From Serilophus lunatus (Eukaryota; Chordata; Aves; Passeriformes; Eurylaimidae), in contig VXBA01003833.1 in assembly GCA_013399895.1 (NCBI GenBank), positions 1 through 64,000 of the forward strand: DNA of 64,000 nt, given 5' to 3'. The translations under genes were made by a program, and so were the position numbers. Position 1 is the stretch's first letter. Every line of letters begins with the position of its first letter. The notes beneath the pieces were generated by a model that worked only from the letters and a program-made list of their open reading frames with translations, was not told the origin of the DNA and searched no databases. This document shows, piece after piece, positions 22,516 through 35,746 of this stretch.

Positions 22516-24870
22516 CCCAACTCTGCTCATGTCAAGTGAGAATCTGACTTTCAGAAAAAACTAAACCAAAATCATACAATCCAAGCAATGTCTGCACACT
22601 TTTTCTGGTGTTTAATACAACCTATGAAGGGATTAGGGCCAGAAAACCCGCAGTCTCATATTTTTGCTGTTGCAAGCACAACCCTGTTGTTATGTGTAGG
22701 TGAGATAACTCTCTGGAGCTGGTTTTAGATTTAGTTGTGGCTCTGAGCAGAGAATCCATCAGTGTGGTGGCGGGGTCAGAGGCAGAGCATCGTGAGTCTC
22801 TGACAGAGCTTTGAGCCATTCCCACTCATCCCATCACTAGATATGAGCCATTCCCACACCCCCTGTGACTGGATGTCAGGGAGATCAGCACTTCCCTCTC
22901 CAGCTCCACCTTTGTTCTTGTCAAATGTCATGCCACTCACAGTTGTCTAATGCTCCAGACTATCCAGATCCTTCTTCAAGACCATACTACCCATGAAAAC
23001 ATTACCCGTTAACAGGTTTTCTACTTCATCCTTGGAGTTTCCAAGCACTGCAGCAACTATTGGTGTGAGAAATACACTTTCTTATGTGCTGCTGAATGTC
23101 AGAATATTATTGGAAAAGGGAAATGAAAAGAGACACACTTAACTAAAAAATCCATTTTGCACAAAAAAACTCCAACGAACAAACCAAAACATTTTCATCT
23201 TTGAATTCCTAATAAAGATATGTGTGTTTTGCAGCTGGTAGCTGAGAAAATACATAAAGCACTTGAATAGTGTTTTGTCATAGGAAAAGGTTATTTATAA
23301 AGAAATACGTGTTCTTATACATTGAAGAAATCAGGCATGAGAATAACCACATTGGAGAAATCAGGCATGAGAATAACCTTTGGTTGAGAAAACTGTTCCA
23401 TGATGTAGGTAGGTACATGAAATGTCAGAGTTTTCTAATATTCATTTGAATACTTTCAAGAAGTACTTTGAAAATCCCAAGAAAGCAAGGATTTGCTGTG
23501 ACTCCTGAGTACCTGACTGTCAACTTTCCTGGTGGGTTTACAGAACACTGAAAACATCAAAAAGATGTAATTTCCCTAAATAAGATTTTTCATGAATTTA
23601 AGGTATTGCCTTTGTAGAATATATTTTACCTAATTTGCCAAAATGTAAATATTTTTTTGAGCAGTAAATTTTCTTAAAATTGAGTTCAATGGAGTCTTTG
23701 CAAAAGCTTGAACTTTTATTTCTCAAAAGTATTTGAAGTAAGTCACTAGTTAAACAGCTCAAACCCCCAGCATTCTCAGTCAGTTAGTTTTACAATATTT
23801 GTTATGTTTGTTAGAAAAGAATGGAAAATGTGTGTTATTTCTCACCTGTGCATTTCCCTTTGAGTCTTTCTTGGTATTTCCTATACCTAAAGCCAACAAA
23901 TATTTTATTTGGTTTTGTACTATGACTCCACTTAAAACAAACAAACCAATGGTTTAAATCCTTGATATGCCATTTCTCAAATAAAAGTGAGTTGTTCTTC
24001 ACAGGGTCGTGTCTGGGAACTGGTTTGATCTCTGCCAGTTGGTGATTTTCCTCATTAAAACAAAATATATATCCTAACACTGAAAATACAAGACAAAATG
24101 TGGCTTATATTGCAAGAGTTTGGGAAAATATTGAAACTGCCTGTGAAATTTAATGTGAATCTAGCAAGAAACTAGAGATTACTTTAATAAACTTGAACCA
24201 TTTTGAAGGAAAACAACATCAAATAATACTGTTTACACAAAGGACAGGATTTATCATTTATAACTTGACCAGAAAAAGATTACAGTGATACGACTAGGCA
24301 ATGTCAAAGTCCTTAAAAAGAACAGCTATTGTATACCTTGCAGAAAATTTCACTTCAAACTGATGAATTTATTTACTGAAAAATGCAAATTTGGGAAAAA
24401 AGTATTCAAAAAAGGGGTTAAAATAGAAAATTCCTACATAACTTTAAAAAATATTTTGTAAGAATAGCAGACAGGAGAATTTGGATTTATTAAGAATTCA
24501 TCAGAATTTTGAGCACATCAAAAAGTTTTATTATTAGGCATGAGTCAGCCTTCTGAAAGTTGGAATGCTGCAGGTATTTATCTATGTAATGACGGAGTAG
24601 GTGGCCAGTGAAAAATAATAAAACTAATCCAAACTGTCAAAAAAACTCCTTAAGCATCTGAGGAGAGTTTTGAGTGGATGGGATGCCTCTAAATCCCAAC
24701 TATATACTTGGGTTGTGTATTTGTATCTGCATCTGTGACATAAATCTGAACCCAAGGGGCATGAAGGTACAGATCTTCAGAATCTCAGCCATGGTGTCTA
24801 AAACTGGTGGAGACATGGAGACAAAGGCCTGGGGCTGTCTGTTTCAGTGTGTTAGGCATGTGTGGCCGTC
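22516..24870. other. Unique AT-rich stretch, no gene seen
   Basis: Apart from the 30-bp tandem duplication at 23,319 I see no gene or clear repeat. The piece at 22,890-23,060 is GC-richer and vaguely CR1-like but too diverged to call. Confidence 0.5.
23319..23378 (+). repeat. Two-copy tandem repeat, 30-bp unit
   Basis: The unit begins ACATTG(A/G)AGAAATCAGGC and ends ATGAGAATAACC. The two copies are adjacent and differ at a single base, so the duplication is probably recent. Confidence 0.9.
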
Positions 24871-25015
24871 AGAGAATCCCAGGATGGTTTGGGTGGGAAG
24901 AAATCTTAAAATCCATCTTGTTCCACCCCCTGCCATGAGCAGGGACACCTTCCAATATCCCAGGTTGCTCCAAGCCCCGTCCTACCTGGCCTTGTCACCT
25001 GCTTGAAACTCTTCT
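24871..25015 (-). mobile_element. CR1 LINE 3' tail
   Basis: AGAGAATCCCAGGATGGTTT, then TTCCACCCCCTGCCATGAGC, AGGGACACCTTCCAATATCC and CAGGTTGCTCCAAGCCC. It is a minus-strand CR1 terminus. Confidence 0.9.
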
Positions 25016-28000
25016 GGTGGTGAACAAATCAAATATTTGTTTTGGGAAGGAAAGTTTAGGATGAGGAAGTGCCTTTTTACAGTGCTCAGGTGCCCACGAT
25101 GGGACAAGTCAACAAGCAGGGGTGGGAATTTGGAGAGATTTAGCTTGTTTTCTCCATAGTGTTTGATATAAGATTCTAGTCCTAAAGCTTTAGTTTGCCC
25201 ACCACACTTTTGAAAACCTTTAATTTGTTAATACCTCAAAGTCACATAAAGATAAAATGGTGACACGCTTTCCCAAGAGAATTTATTTTAATTTAGTAAG
25301 AAAAGAAAGCTTTTGGCAAAAGGCTTTCCAGGGATGACACACAATCCACTCAGGAGCTCCAGCCTCAGCTCAGGGAAACCCAACCCAAGGCTTTGGAGTG
25401 ACCCCAGAGATCCAGAGACAATGGAACCTCTGCTCCTGTGCCTGTCACACTATTTAGGAATATTTAAGGGACAAAGGCACCTGCTCAAGGAGATGATCTC
25501 ATTTTAGTGGAAATAGATTTGCAACTGGATAAATATGCTTTTTATCCTCATCTCCATATTGTCCTGAGCATGGCATTTATGGATTTTTCTTCCTAGAAAA
25601 GAAGTGAAAAAACAAAAAGAAAGAATATTGAAGGGGAGGGTCTAATTTCTTTGCCCTGTCCTGATGCTATGCCAGTGCTCTCGTTGTTACAACCACTTGG
25701 TAACTGGAGTGAAAATGACAATTTTATGACTCAGAGCTTTACTAAGAGCACCATTCTGCTCTGCAGCAATGACACAGGAACAGATTCACAGTATAAAAAA
25801 GCTCCAAATTTCCTTCTTAAGGTCCGCTTGGTGCTAAGTTACACCAGAAAGCAGATTATCAATTATATTGATTTCTCTGTCAGCTTGATACAATGCCCTG
25901 ATAGCTTAGAACCAACTATAGATTGTTCCTTATCTTAAAACTGTTAAAAAATTGATGAGACGTTGAAAATAATGAAAACATAAATATCAAGGTGGATATT
26001 GGCTTCTCTCTTTACTGTATAAATATTAATGAGTTACTGGCCATTTTGAACTATTCCTGGGAGTATTTATGTCGGAACAAGCCAATCAAAAAACTGTGTT
26101 CATACGTAAAACATAAGCATGCCTTATGCAGTAAAGAATTAGGCCACCAAGGCTATGCTGGTCATGTAATAATTTCCTTCTATCTTGATTTATTCCCATT
26201 TAAATGTTCACAGGACCAAATGAATACAGAATTATGCATACATTCAGACAACATTTTTCTTGCATGATCGTGTATTTAGAGACAAAAAATACATTTTAAA
26301 AAGTCAAGTCTGGTATGAAAATCATTGGACAGTAACAATAATTCTCTATGTAGTAGTAATTTCCAGAACTCATTTTTAACCCAAGACAAAATACCAATAA
26401 ATATATTAAAACCATTATATTTTCATCTCTAAAACATTGACAAACTTTCTTAATATTTCTTGGCTAATTCTGGAAGGATTGAAGTGAGTTATCACAGACG
26501 TAATTCAGTGCATCTCATAAGAACTGTATGAGGAGGGTGGCTTGTCAAATTTTTTGCTCTGTAAAAAGAGCTTATAATAACATTTTTATGTTATTCCCCG
26601 TGTTTGTAATTTATAAGTACGTTCCTGTGCTGGAACATGGAAGAACTTTAATTTTGTGGTTATACCTGAGAAATATCTTGCAATTTTTTCAGTTCAATGA
26701 GTGGTATCAGTGATAATGTGAATTTTTTGGGAATACATGAACATCCACAAGCCTTGGAGTTTTTTCTCAGCTCATCAAAAGCTTCTATAAAATCAGTGGC
26801 TAAGGCTTGTTAGTTCATAGACAAGGTGTTGGAAGGTGTTTCCAACAAATATTTTGTGGTTTTTCTCAGAATTACAGAATCAAGATTGTGATCCTCAGAA
26901 TCCTTTCTCTAAAAAGCAGGTACTGGATTAGATTCATATAAAAATTGCAGCAACTCCTGCCAAAGTTGAAGCCTGACAAAACATTTTTCTCACTGTTTTC
27001 TAGAAATTAATCTTCACTATCAAACCCAATGTCAGTAATCTTATGTATTTATATAAATATGTGTTGAGCCAGGATCACTTAAGCTATTTCCTTATTATTT
27101 CTGCTCATCAATCCTCATTTGCCCTTGGGTATTGTAGGAGAATAGAGATGAAGTGAAAATGTACTTTGTCCTCTGAGCCTTCAGACAGCTTTCTGTGAGG
27201 GTTATGAATAATTCTCAGACCTGCACATTATATTGAATTTAACTACATTTATTCTGTGCATGTAAAGTTTAGGTTGCCCTTTCTCCAACTTACATGAAAA
27301 TATTTAACAGTTATTAGAAATTTGTTAACAATCCACTTATTGGATGCAGGGAACAGGTGTTTTCTCCAGAAATGCTGTTCCATTCTGAAGGGAGTATTTA
27401 GTAAAGTCAATTTGTGTAAAAAATGCTTCCAAATCTGGACTTTCTTTTCCATTCTGGCTCCTGTTGGAATATTCATTTTAACTTTAATTTTGCTGTATAA
27501 AGGAGACAGAAACTCCAATCTCTACATGCCTTGTTCTGTTTAAATTTTCAAGTATTCAAATATATAATAGCAATACTTAAATGTACTGAGATTAACAAAG
27601 AACAAAAAAATAAAGAAGAAAAAAATTGTTTATCTTACTCTTTTTTTAAATAATGTTTTTTCCCATGCAGTTCAGAGTTGAAGGCATAACTTTCATCTCA
27701 GTTCTTTTTATTTTGACCTGAGACCATTTACATTCTCTCCTTTGTTTTCCTTTCCCTTTTTTTTTCTTTCTTTCTGAGCTATCTTGTGGTATATGTAACA
27801 CAATTTTCAAGAACTGTTGTGTTTCTGGTATAAACAGGCACAGCATCTGTGAAAAATAATGAAAAACTTATGAGAAATCTGGTGAATTTTGCATTCTGTG
27901 CAAAGAAAGCTTCAATTTTATCCTGTTTTTCTATCAGACTCATATCTAGACACCACTAAGGAAAGAGCACTCAGGAAGAGCATTTCTGCTCAGCTTCAGA

Positions 28001-29059
28001 GAAAGCTTAAAAATACTTTTTTCTTTCTATGAAACTAAAAAAGCTGTCAGACTAAACACATTTTTATTCATGTGGGTATATATAAAGGTTAGACGGAGTG
28101 ATGAACGCATTAAATCCACATTATATTGCTGACAGCAAAGGAAGCAGAACTCACAAGTTTAATACTCTATTTCAAGTGTAGGCTTTTGCTTTCCTTGCTT
28201 GTTTATGAGGTTTTGCCCAAATCCCCTCTGCTCTGCACAAGGCTCCCTGTGCAATTAATTAAAAGGATGCAAATTCCAGCAAGCAAAAAAACCCACTGGT
28301 AACCTAAAAAGGGAGTGGAATAAATGAATGTGTTCCTCTGAATTGCCTTTTCATTTTTTTCCCTTCCAATTCTAAATGTTAGGTGCAGGTGAACATGTGC
28401 TGAGTAGTTCAGAACTGTGAGACAGTCAACAGTAACATGCTGGAAAGTCTACAAACAAATTTCAACAGGTCTGTGAAAGATAAATACAAAGTTCTAAACA
28501 GAATTTTTATTTTTGAAAGGAGAAATGTGTCTTTCATCTCCACCCTTACATAGTGGGTAATTAATTAGATGCTAATTATTAAGCAGACCTGCAAAACAAG
28601 CAGTTTATAAACCCTAATACTGCATATTTCTTTTTTTAATTTTCCCTTTCTCCATGCTGTGATTCGGATTTTTGACCAATCCAACATGAATAGGGAGCAG
28701 GCTTTCACCAGTTCTTGTGCACAGAACTATTTAGCACATAGCAAAACCAATTTAAGATAAAATACCAAAGAAAATCAAACACTGACTTAAAGCACAGCTT
28801 TTCTTAGAGCCAGAGTAAGGTTGAATAGTAATAGTCTGTTCCACATTACTTATTTTTATGGGATACAGCAAAATTAATTTATGCTTGATTTGGTTCTGTC
28901 ATTTTACTTTATTTTTTAAAATTCTCGTTTACAAATGTCAAGGTGTTTTCCTGACAAGGCCTGTAAATCCCACTCCAGACCTTCCAAGGCAGGATTGTCC
29001 TGTTTAACATGCGCAGTCTGTGCTCCTGGCAGGGTCCTTCTTCTATGAGCAGGATCTTA
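25016..29059. other. Long unique AT-rich stretch, no gene seen
   Basis: No transposon or exon recognised in 4 kb, the longest repeat-free run of the window. Two patches (28,200-28,290 and 28,557-28,627) combine TAATTA homeodomain-type sites with less biased sequence and could be conserved non-coding elements. Confidence 0.5.
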
Positions 29060-29560
29060 ATTACTATCTTTCTGCTGACGACATCCAACTATAACAGGTA
29101 TATCAAAGAGTCCATGATGACTTAGATAAATCTGTTTCTAGTCTGGAAAGATCTTTATCAGATGTTAAGTGGTGAGTGTGTGCTAACATTTGGTGCTTAA
29201 GGCAGAATTGATTTGATTTGGCCCCCTGCCTGCTAAACAGCAGCACCTCATTTATGGTGCCATGGGTAGGAAATAGAACATTGCCTCCTCACTGAATAAT
29301 TCTGGTGTTCTGTTCGACCCTGAAACGCATTCTGAGGGCCACAATGTGGAGTTTTCATATTTACACATCAGGAATTTAGCAAGGTTAAGGACATTGCTGC
29401 TTCAGCAAGATCCACAGCTCTTGATTTATGACCTACCCCAGCAAGGCTGGAATGTCATAATTCACTGTTTGCAGGCCTTTCTGAGCTGTTTGCTGTACAC
29501 ACTCAGCTGCACAGCATCCAACACCTCCAGCACGTGCTAGGAATCAGCTCCAGGGGAGTA
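29060..29560 (+). mobile_element. Ancient L2-like LINE reverse transcriptase relic
   Basis: Scattered reverse transcriptase motifs appear in order in the plus-strand frames. SADDIQL with a stop straight after it (29,071-29,094) corresponds to YADDTQLY. FSYLHIRNLARLRTLL (from about 29,352) is equivalent to FFHLRNIARLRPFL. In another frame, ARLECHNSLFAGLSELF and LHSIQHLQHV correspond to SRLDYCNSLLAGLP and LQ..QNAAAR. The motif set is that of the L2 clade, not of CR1, whose core reads FADDTKLG. Several stops and at least one frameshift separate the parts, so it is long dead. It predates the CR1 copies in this window. Confidence 0.7.
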
Positions 29561-30554
29561 TCTGAGGAGTTGGTTGCTTGGCTGTCAAAATGATTCTGAT
29601 CCTGGTTTAGGAATTATGCCCCTTAGAAATCAGCCCCTTTAGAAAAGAAAGGTAGTTGATGCCATCTGAATACCTCTAAGAAGATTCTTTACAGAACATT
29701 GGATAATTTTTTTGTGAGTCAATTTGTGTGAATTTCTCATTTTCCTTATGAATTCTGCAGAACTCCCTTTTCTTTTCTAGACTGTGATTTTAGGGTTTTT
29801 GAGGAGCTGCTTCCTTAAGACTTTATTTCATTCCTCCGGACATCATTCACCTGTACTGATAGGAATTGCTGACCTACTTGAACTATTACTTGGGAAACCA
29901 TTTATTTAATTTGACTTACATGTAAGTGTTTTATCTGAATTTCCTTTAGCTTTTGTGAAACCCTTTGGTTTTAGGAAATAAACAGTGGAGTTGAAGAATG
30001 ATCAGCTGATATTTAGCCTTTAAATTCAGGAGAGATAAAGATGGATTGTGGTTCTCAGTGTCATTATCGATCACATAATGACAATGGAGATAAATTATAT
30101 GGTGTTACACTTACCAACAGGCAAACTTTACTGCTCAGATTGCTTTTCAATTCTCTATTTCTTTTCTAATAAACTCAATCAATAAACTCCTGCCATTACT
30201 CCCACTGAGTCTATTTTTGGTAATTTTTCTAAAAACAAGTCCTTCACTCAGAAACAGTCTGTTGGATATGGGATAGAAAGAAACTTTTTCTTAGAGTGTA
30301 TTAATTTATTTTTTTATCACAGAACAGATAAACAGAAAACAGTTTTTCACTGTCCCTGCTAAAACAAAAATTGAGGAGCAGGAAATGGTGCTGGAAGATA
30401 AATAAATACACAAAAAGAGAAGGTTCTTTGGCTGAACCCTATGATTAAGATGCAGAATTCCTTGTCTCGAGATTTTATAGATGCCAAGATTTTATATTGG
30501 GAAGTTTAAGAATTAAATTCAAAATAAACCTTTTGAGGAGAACTGAGAGACATC

Positions 30555-30564
30555 TCTCGCGAGG
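30555..30564. promoter_or_regulatory. TCTCGCGAG(G) near-palindrome
   Basis: TCTCGCGAGG differs by one base from the TCTCGCGAGA element found in CpG-island promoters and bound by BANP. It lies in a locally GC-richer patch but without a CpG island. Functional relevance is doubtful. Confidence 0.25.
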
Positions 30565-31265
30565 AAATCTCTGCAGAGCACTGGAGGCTGGGAGAGGACT
30601 CAGTGAGGACTCAGAGGACTCTTTGCTTTCCCAGGGATCATGCAACTTCTGAAGTTTTTGAAGGTTTTGGTGGCCAAAAAACCTCTTTTATCAGACTGTT
30701 TTTATGGCTATCCCACCGTTCATGCTCTAAATATTTCATGGGTTTCACCCGTAAATCCATCTTAGCAGCTACCACTGTCAAAAAACTGAGGAAATTAGCC
30801 CTCCAAGAAGTTTGTTGGGTTATTAACTCAGTGTCCTGAGTGCAAGGGGATCACTCCCCAAGGTAACCAAACAGAGCAGGTTATGGTACTGAAACTTAAT
30901 ACATATTCATCACATTTCTATTGCGTTTCCCAAACACATGCACATGTGCTGATCATTTCCATGGACTTATTTGGATTTAGTTCTGGATCTTATAATGAAT
31001 CTTTTCTCCTTGAAAGTGTCTCCAATATGTGGTCAGGTCATAATGTACTTCTGTGATCACTCTGCTCTGACATACAATCCTTGTTCTCAAAACCAAGACA
31101 TCAGGTGTCCAGGGACTGACTCAGGGCTTATTAGTCACTGGTACAAGGAAATGAGGCAGCAATAGCTGGCACAAAACTATAAGTCACAGATGAAGGAACC
31201 AAACACTACTGTACTGAAGTTCAAAGAATTATCCAACATCTTCTCCCACTGCTGCAAAGACTCCT

Positions 31266-31352
31266 TTAAAAAAACCCCAACACCCCCCCCCCCCAAAGCA
31301 ACAACAACAAAAACAACAAAACCACCACAACAAAAAAACAAACCAAAAAACT
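31266..31352. repeat. Poly-C run and CAA-rich low-complexity tract
   Basis: A 12-base C run (31,283-31,294) is followed by a purine-poor CAA/ACAA tract. On the minus strand this is a G run followed by TTG repeats. Confidence 0.85.
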
Positions 31353-34300
31353 ATAACTTTTTCAGTAATATCACCTCAGGGCTTTGAGACCTTTGCTGCA
31401 GATAAAACTGGGCTGTACCCAAAGACTGAAACTATCCTGATTGATTTTTCCAACAGAGTAATAGACTGCTGGCTGGAGGGCATTAACTACCAAATAATGG
31501 GGTTTTTTTAAATTTATTTAGTGCTGCTGCTTTAGCAGTGCTCTGGATTCTGTTGCTTTTCTCAGTGCCATGTGTGTCTCTCAAAGCAAAACGTTTCAGG
31601 CTCTGGTCTGTCAAACTCAGTGTTTGTTCCACACTGGTTTATGTATGTCTTCTTCAGCCCTTTCCTTTTCCATTTTTGTAAACCTGCAGTGTCCCAGATT
31701 GGCTCTACCAGTTTTCCACGGGAAGAACAAGGCTTTCCTGAGGACAGGCCTTTCTATACTGCAGCCATTTCAGTCCCAAGAGGAATGTTTCCGATACATA
31801 CTCAAATACAAATATATCAAATAATATATATGTTTACATAAAAATTTCTTATTCTGGGTTTCTCTACCCAAAATAGCTCAAAAAAATGGCCCCTATTGGC
31901 TCACAGGCTTTATTGCTGGTTGGGGTATTTTATTGTGGACTGGTAAAGTGTCACAGCTCTGCCCAGATGTGCTTCCCTAAAGCCTTCAGGCACATTGTCT
32001 CCTGTTGACGGCTGATGCCAGGGGTGCGGAAAGGTCTCCAGCATATTCCTGAGTTCCTGGTTTGCAAACTGGGTTACCCAGTCAATGGGGAAAACACAGG
32101 CTTTAGATACTCTGGAGATGTTGTATTGGGATGCTGATTACTCTGAAAGTGCTTCCAGTTCCAGAGAACGAGATTACTTTGATGTGAATTCTCTCCACTA
32201 AAATCCTGTCACAAACACCATCAGTGCCTGGAATCAACCCCTCGTCGGTTCTCAAGGCATCATTTACCAAGAACCAGATAAGCCCGAGGCTTCTTCTTCC
32301 TTAATTAAACTTAATTACGTTGTCCTGAAGTTTTTTCTTTTGGGAAAGATTGAAGCCACTGGAATTTTCCCTGAGTGGTTTTCAGAAGAATTGCCCTCCA
32401 GGGCTGGGTCCAGGCCCAGGTCCATCCCTTCCCACCAGGACTGTACTTAGGTTAGGGCTCCTGAGGACATGTCTTGCCCTTTCCCACACCCTTGTGAACA
32501 GGCACAAAGCAAACCAAATTGTCTTCCTTGAAGATTAACTCTCAGAGAATTTTTTACCCTCTCGTGAAAGGACTGTTCTGAGAAAGAACTTGTTACCCCT
32601 TGAGTGACAATTTCTGAGACTGGAGCCGCCTTTATGCATATTCAAAAAGGAGTTTTTTTGTGCACATCATGATTGCCATTTCTCAATAAACATCAGAGTG
32701 TTGCCATTATCACCTCACAATTCCTTTCCTTGATGGGAAAAGTCTTCTTTTTGCTTCAATGGAAATGAGAATGCAGTTATGTATATTTATGACTATTCAG
32801 AACACAAATTTTAACAGACAGTCATGGAAAAATAATGGTGAAATTTGTGTTCTGGCAGCCCAGATTTATGGCTTCCGAAAAATGAATGTCTTCTACTTGT
32901 TTATATTTGCCTGGTAATAGGGTAATTCAGTCCTTGGACATTTTAGTGAACAGTTGCTACAATTATCAGGAGGTAAATGATTAAACACAGCAGCCATCAG
33001 TGCAGACTGCATGACATTCATCTGATAAAAAAAAATTTAAAGTAGCTTATTGCTTGTTTTGATCTTTACAATTTTTTTTAATAAGTAATACTTATAAAAA
33101 TATGACTATTTCTAGAAAATATAAATATCAAATTTACTTATTTAAATAAAAATTAGGAAAGTACTTTCTGTAGGTTTTAACTGATCATATGAATAATTCC
33201 AATTTGTTACACAGGCAGTGTGGAGGTCAGTTTTGGTTGTTTGGAACTTTCAGGACAGCAATTCTAAACAGCCAGAAGCAAAACAATGCATATAGTGGAA
33301 ACAGGAAAATTGTATGCTTTTGAAAAACTGCTTTTCCCAAGGTTTCACAAGTAACTTCAGGTTTATTAATGATAAAACATTTGTGTTCAAATGAAAAACT
33401 GGATGATAGTTATAGTGGTATTGTATTGCCAGTTTTGTGATAATATGATTAAGAAAAGAAATTAGTAAATAAATAGAATTTCCACTTTGTCTAGCATGAA
33501 AATTATGAGTTTTATTCTATTCTGCAAAATATTGGAGAATAAATTTATTTTTAATGGCTTTAATATTTTTTTACTCAAAAGTTTTTGGCACAGATCTGTA
33601 CTGAATAAAGAATGAAGAGAGAGGAGTTGATCACAGGTAACCTCCAGGATTTTTTATTAATTTTTCTCTTTTGCTCAGTGATGTCTTTCTGCTGCTTTTT
33701 TATTTTCCTTTCACTTTAATTCTGAGTCTTTGCCAACTTCCCCTTTGATGAGTAAGTACAAACTCTAAGCAATTATCTGTCCACTACTACACAGAAAGAT
33801 ACTTTTCCTTTGCTTTATTTGTCTCTTTTGAGACCTTCCTTTTGTCAGAAATACAAATAAAATTCTGTGTTTGTCAAAAATTCTGAGAGAGGTGGTGGCA
33901 TCAGCAACTAATAGCAGCAAAGTAAAACGAAGAAAAACAAATTTTATCTGCTCAAGGTCCTAATTCTAGAAGATACTTTGGTCCAGGGAATGTTATAGGG
34001 GAAATAGTCCAAGGGACTATTTTGTGTTGCACCACCCTGTAGCCAAATTCGGTATTTGGAAATTATTGTGCACTACAGGTGAGGAATTATTCTGCCAGTA
34101 GGGAGAGAAATCAACTTTGCTTTCCCAGTATCTTCAGTGGGAGCTGCTCCTTGTCAGCACATTTGTAAGGACACAACCTCACTGAATTTGGCTATATAGT
34201 AATTAATAACCTTCAAGCTTTAATGTTCAGATTTTCTCTATTTTAAGGGAGATCCTGGGGTCATACATTGTCCAAATTGAGTCATTTTCTCTCCACATTT

Positions 34301-34879
34301 CGCACATTTTTCTGTATCCAGAAGTACCACTTGTTCCCAAAGTCAGATTAACAACTTAAATGAAGCTGTAATACATGGGCTCTTCAGCAGGGTAAGTCTA
34401 ATTGCAGTTTCCATACTAAAAAAAAAAAATTAAAATCTCTGTGAGTATTACTCATTTCCACAACTCTCCTCTCCTCCCAACTCCTTTAACATGCAACTCT
34501 CCCTTCTGCCTGGAGCCTCATCAGTTCAAATTATAGATCTGAATGTTGAAATACCAGAAACAGTTTCACACACTGCTTCCTTGCATTTGTTTTCATTATT
34601 GTTTTTACTAGAATAGTTTTGTAGCTTCCAGTTAGGATTCTTCTTTCAGGAATTTACTGGGGCTTTGGCTGCTTCGAAGATAAGGCCTTTTGATTTATGT
34701 GCTATTCTACTCATATGTTACTCATTCTTCTCCATACTCCAGGGGTCTAAGATATTTCAGCTTATATTTTAAGGAAGGTAAACATTGTTTTGATGGATGA
34801 TGCCCATAAGGTAACTCTGATACTCTTTGGAAATCAAGGGGTGGCTGGATGAGACATGATCTACTTACTAAGTGGAAGA

Positions 34880-35215
34880 AGGCCCACTCTGACATCAGAC
34901 TGTGCAAGCTTGGAACAGACACTGGAACAGTGTGTCCTCATCTGGGGTTCCCAACAGGAGAGTGGCAAAGACATACTGGAGAAAGACTGGCAAAGATCCA
35001 CCAAAATGTTTAAGTGTTTGAAGCATCTGCCATGGAGAGCCTGGGAAAACTGGGACCAAGAGAAAAGTGGGATCTTATCCCTGTGTGAAAGATGGGAGAG
35101 TGGTGGCACAGAAATATTCTTCTCAGTGAGAGTGTTTGAATATGGAAATATCTTCTCCAGAAAGGTTGTTCAGTAGTGGGAGAGTTGATCTCGATGTTGT
35201 CCGGAGGTGTCTTTA
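34880..35215 (+). mobile_element. CR1 LINE fragment, strongly diverged
   Basis: The order of weak matches follows the CR1 ORF2 end. A TGTCCTCATCTGGGGTTCCC segment resembles CR1 VQFWAP-region DNA. ACTGGAGAAAGACTGGCAAA matches the LERVQ region. GCCTGGGAAAACTGGGACC and TTCTTCTCAGTGAGAGTG follow. Many substitutions and indels point to an older subfamily. Confidence 0.6.
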
Positions 35216-35548
35216 GCATTCAGCTCTTCTCTGGTTCTTTGGCACAGATGATACTTTTCAGGATCAAGTAAACTCAGCATTTGAAAGACTGTGGATGAAA
35301 TTTTGCCAATGAAACACCACACCAAAAGCAAGCTAAGATATTAAAAATAACTCAAGCAAACCAGACCTTCTGACAATCTTCTAACTTTCAGTTGGATTGA
35401 TACACTTTGTGAGGAAGTCCTTTCTGCTGTTCCCTTCCCACAGAAGGCAAATCTATCACAATCTATACTCCTAAAAATTACTTTTGTAGTTAATATTCCA
35501 ATTTGGCAGCTCTCAAATGTCATATTTTGTTTGGGGTTTTGTGTTGGG

Positions 35549-35585
35549 TTTTTTTTTTTTGTTTTGTTTTTTTTTTTTTCATTTA
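35549..35585. repeat. T-rich low-complexity tract
   Basis: Two T runs separated by GTTTTG. No sign that it is the tail of a retroposed gene. Confidence 0.8.
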
Positions 35586-35660
35586 AATGTAGGGAATCAT
35601 GAAGACTGCACCAAGCTGTGGGTGAGTGTGATGTTCCACAGCTATGTGTCCTCTCAGGGA

Positions 35661-35746
35661 AAATTCCTCGCCCAGGGCAGGGGGTGGATCAAGATGATCT
35701 TTAAGGTCCCTTCCAAGTCAAACCATTCTGGAATACCATGATTCTC
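35661..35746 (+). mobile_element. CR1 LINE 3' tail
   Basis: CGCCCAGGGCAGGGGGTGGA, then AGATGATCTTTAAGGTCCCT, TCCAAGTCAAACCATTCTGG and ATACCATGATTCTC. About 85 bp of a CR1 terminus. Confidence 0.9.

Larger units (their letters stand above)
29561..34879. other. Long unique stretch, no gene seen
   Basis: No exon found. A GC-richer part at 30,540-30,860 contains a TCTCGCGAGG site and a small GAGGACTCAG repeat; I cannot assign it. A poly-C plus CAA tract lies at 31,266-31,352. The remainder is AT-rich. Confidence 0.5.

Noticed and set aside
22890..23060. Possible CR1 or other LINE remnant
   Set aside because: Only loose resemblance to CR1 internal DNA (CTCCAGACTATCCAGATCC); no ordered set of matches, so not called.
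31266..31352. Poly-C and CAA tract as the tail of a retroposed gene
   Set aside because: There is no poly(A) tail of the right form and no recognisable gene-derived sequence next to it.
34856..35176. 106-codon open frame as a host gene
   Set aside because: The DNA follows the order of a diverged CR1 ORF2 end, which explains the frame.
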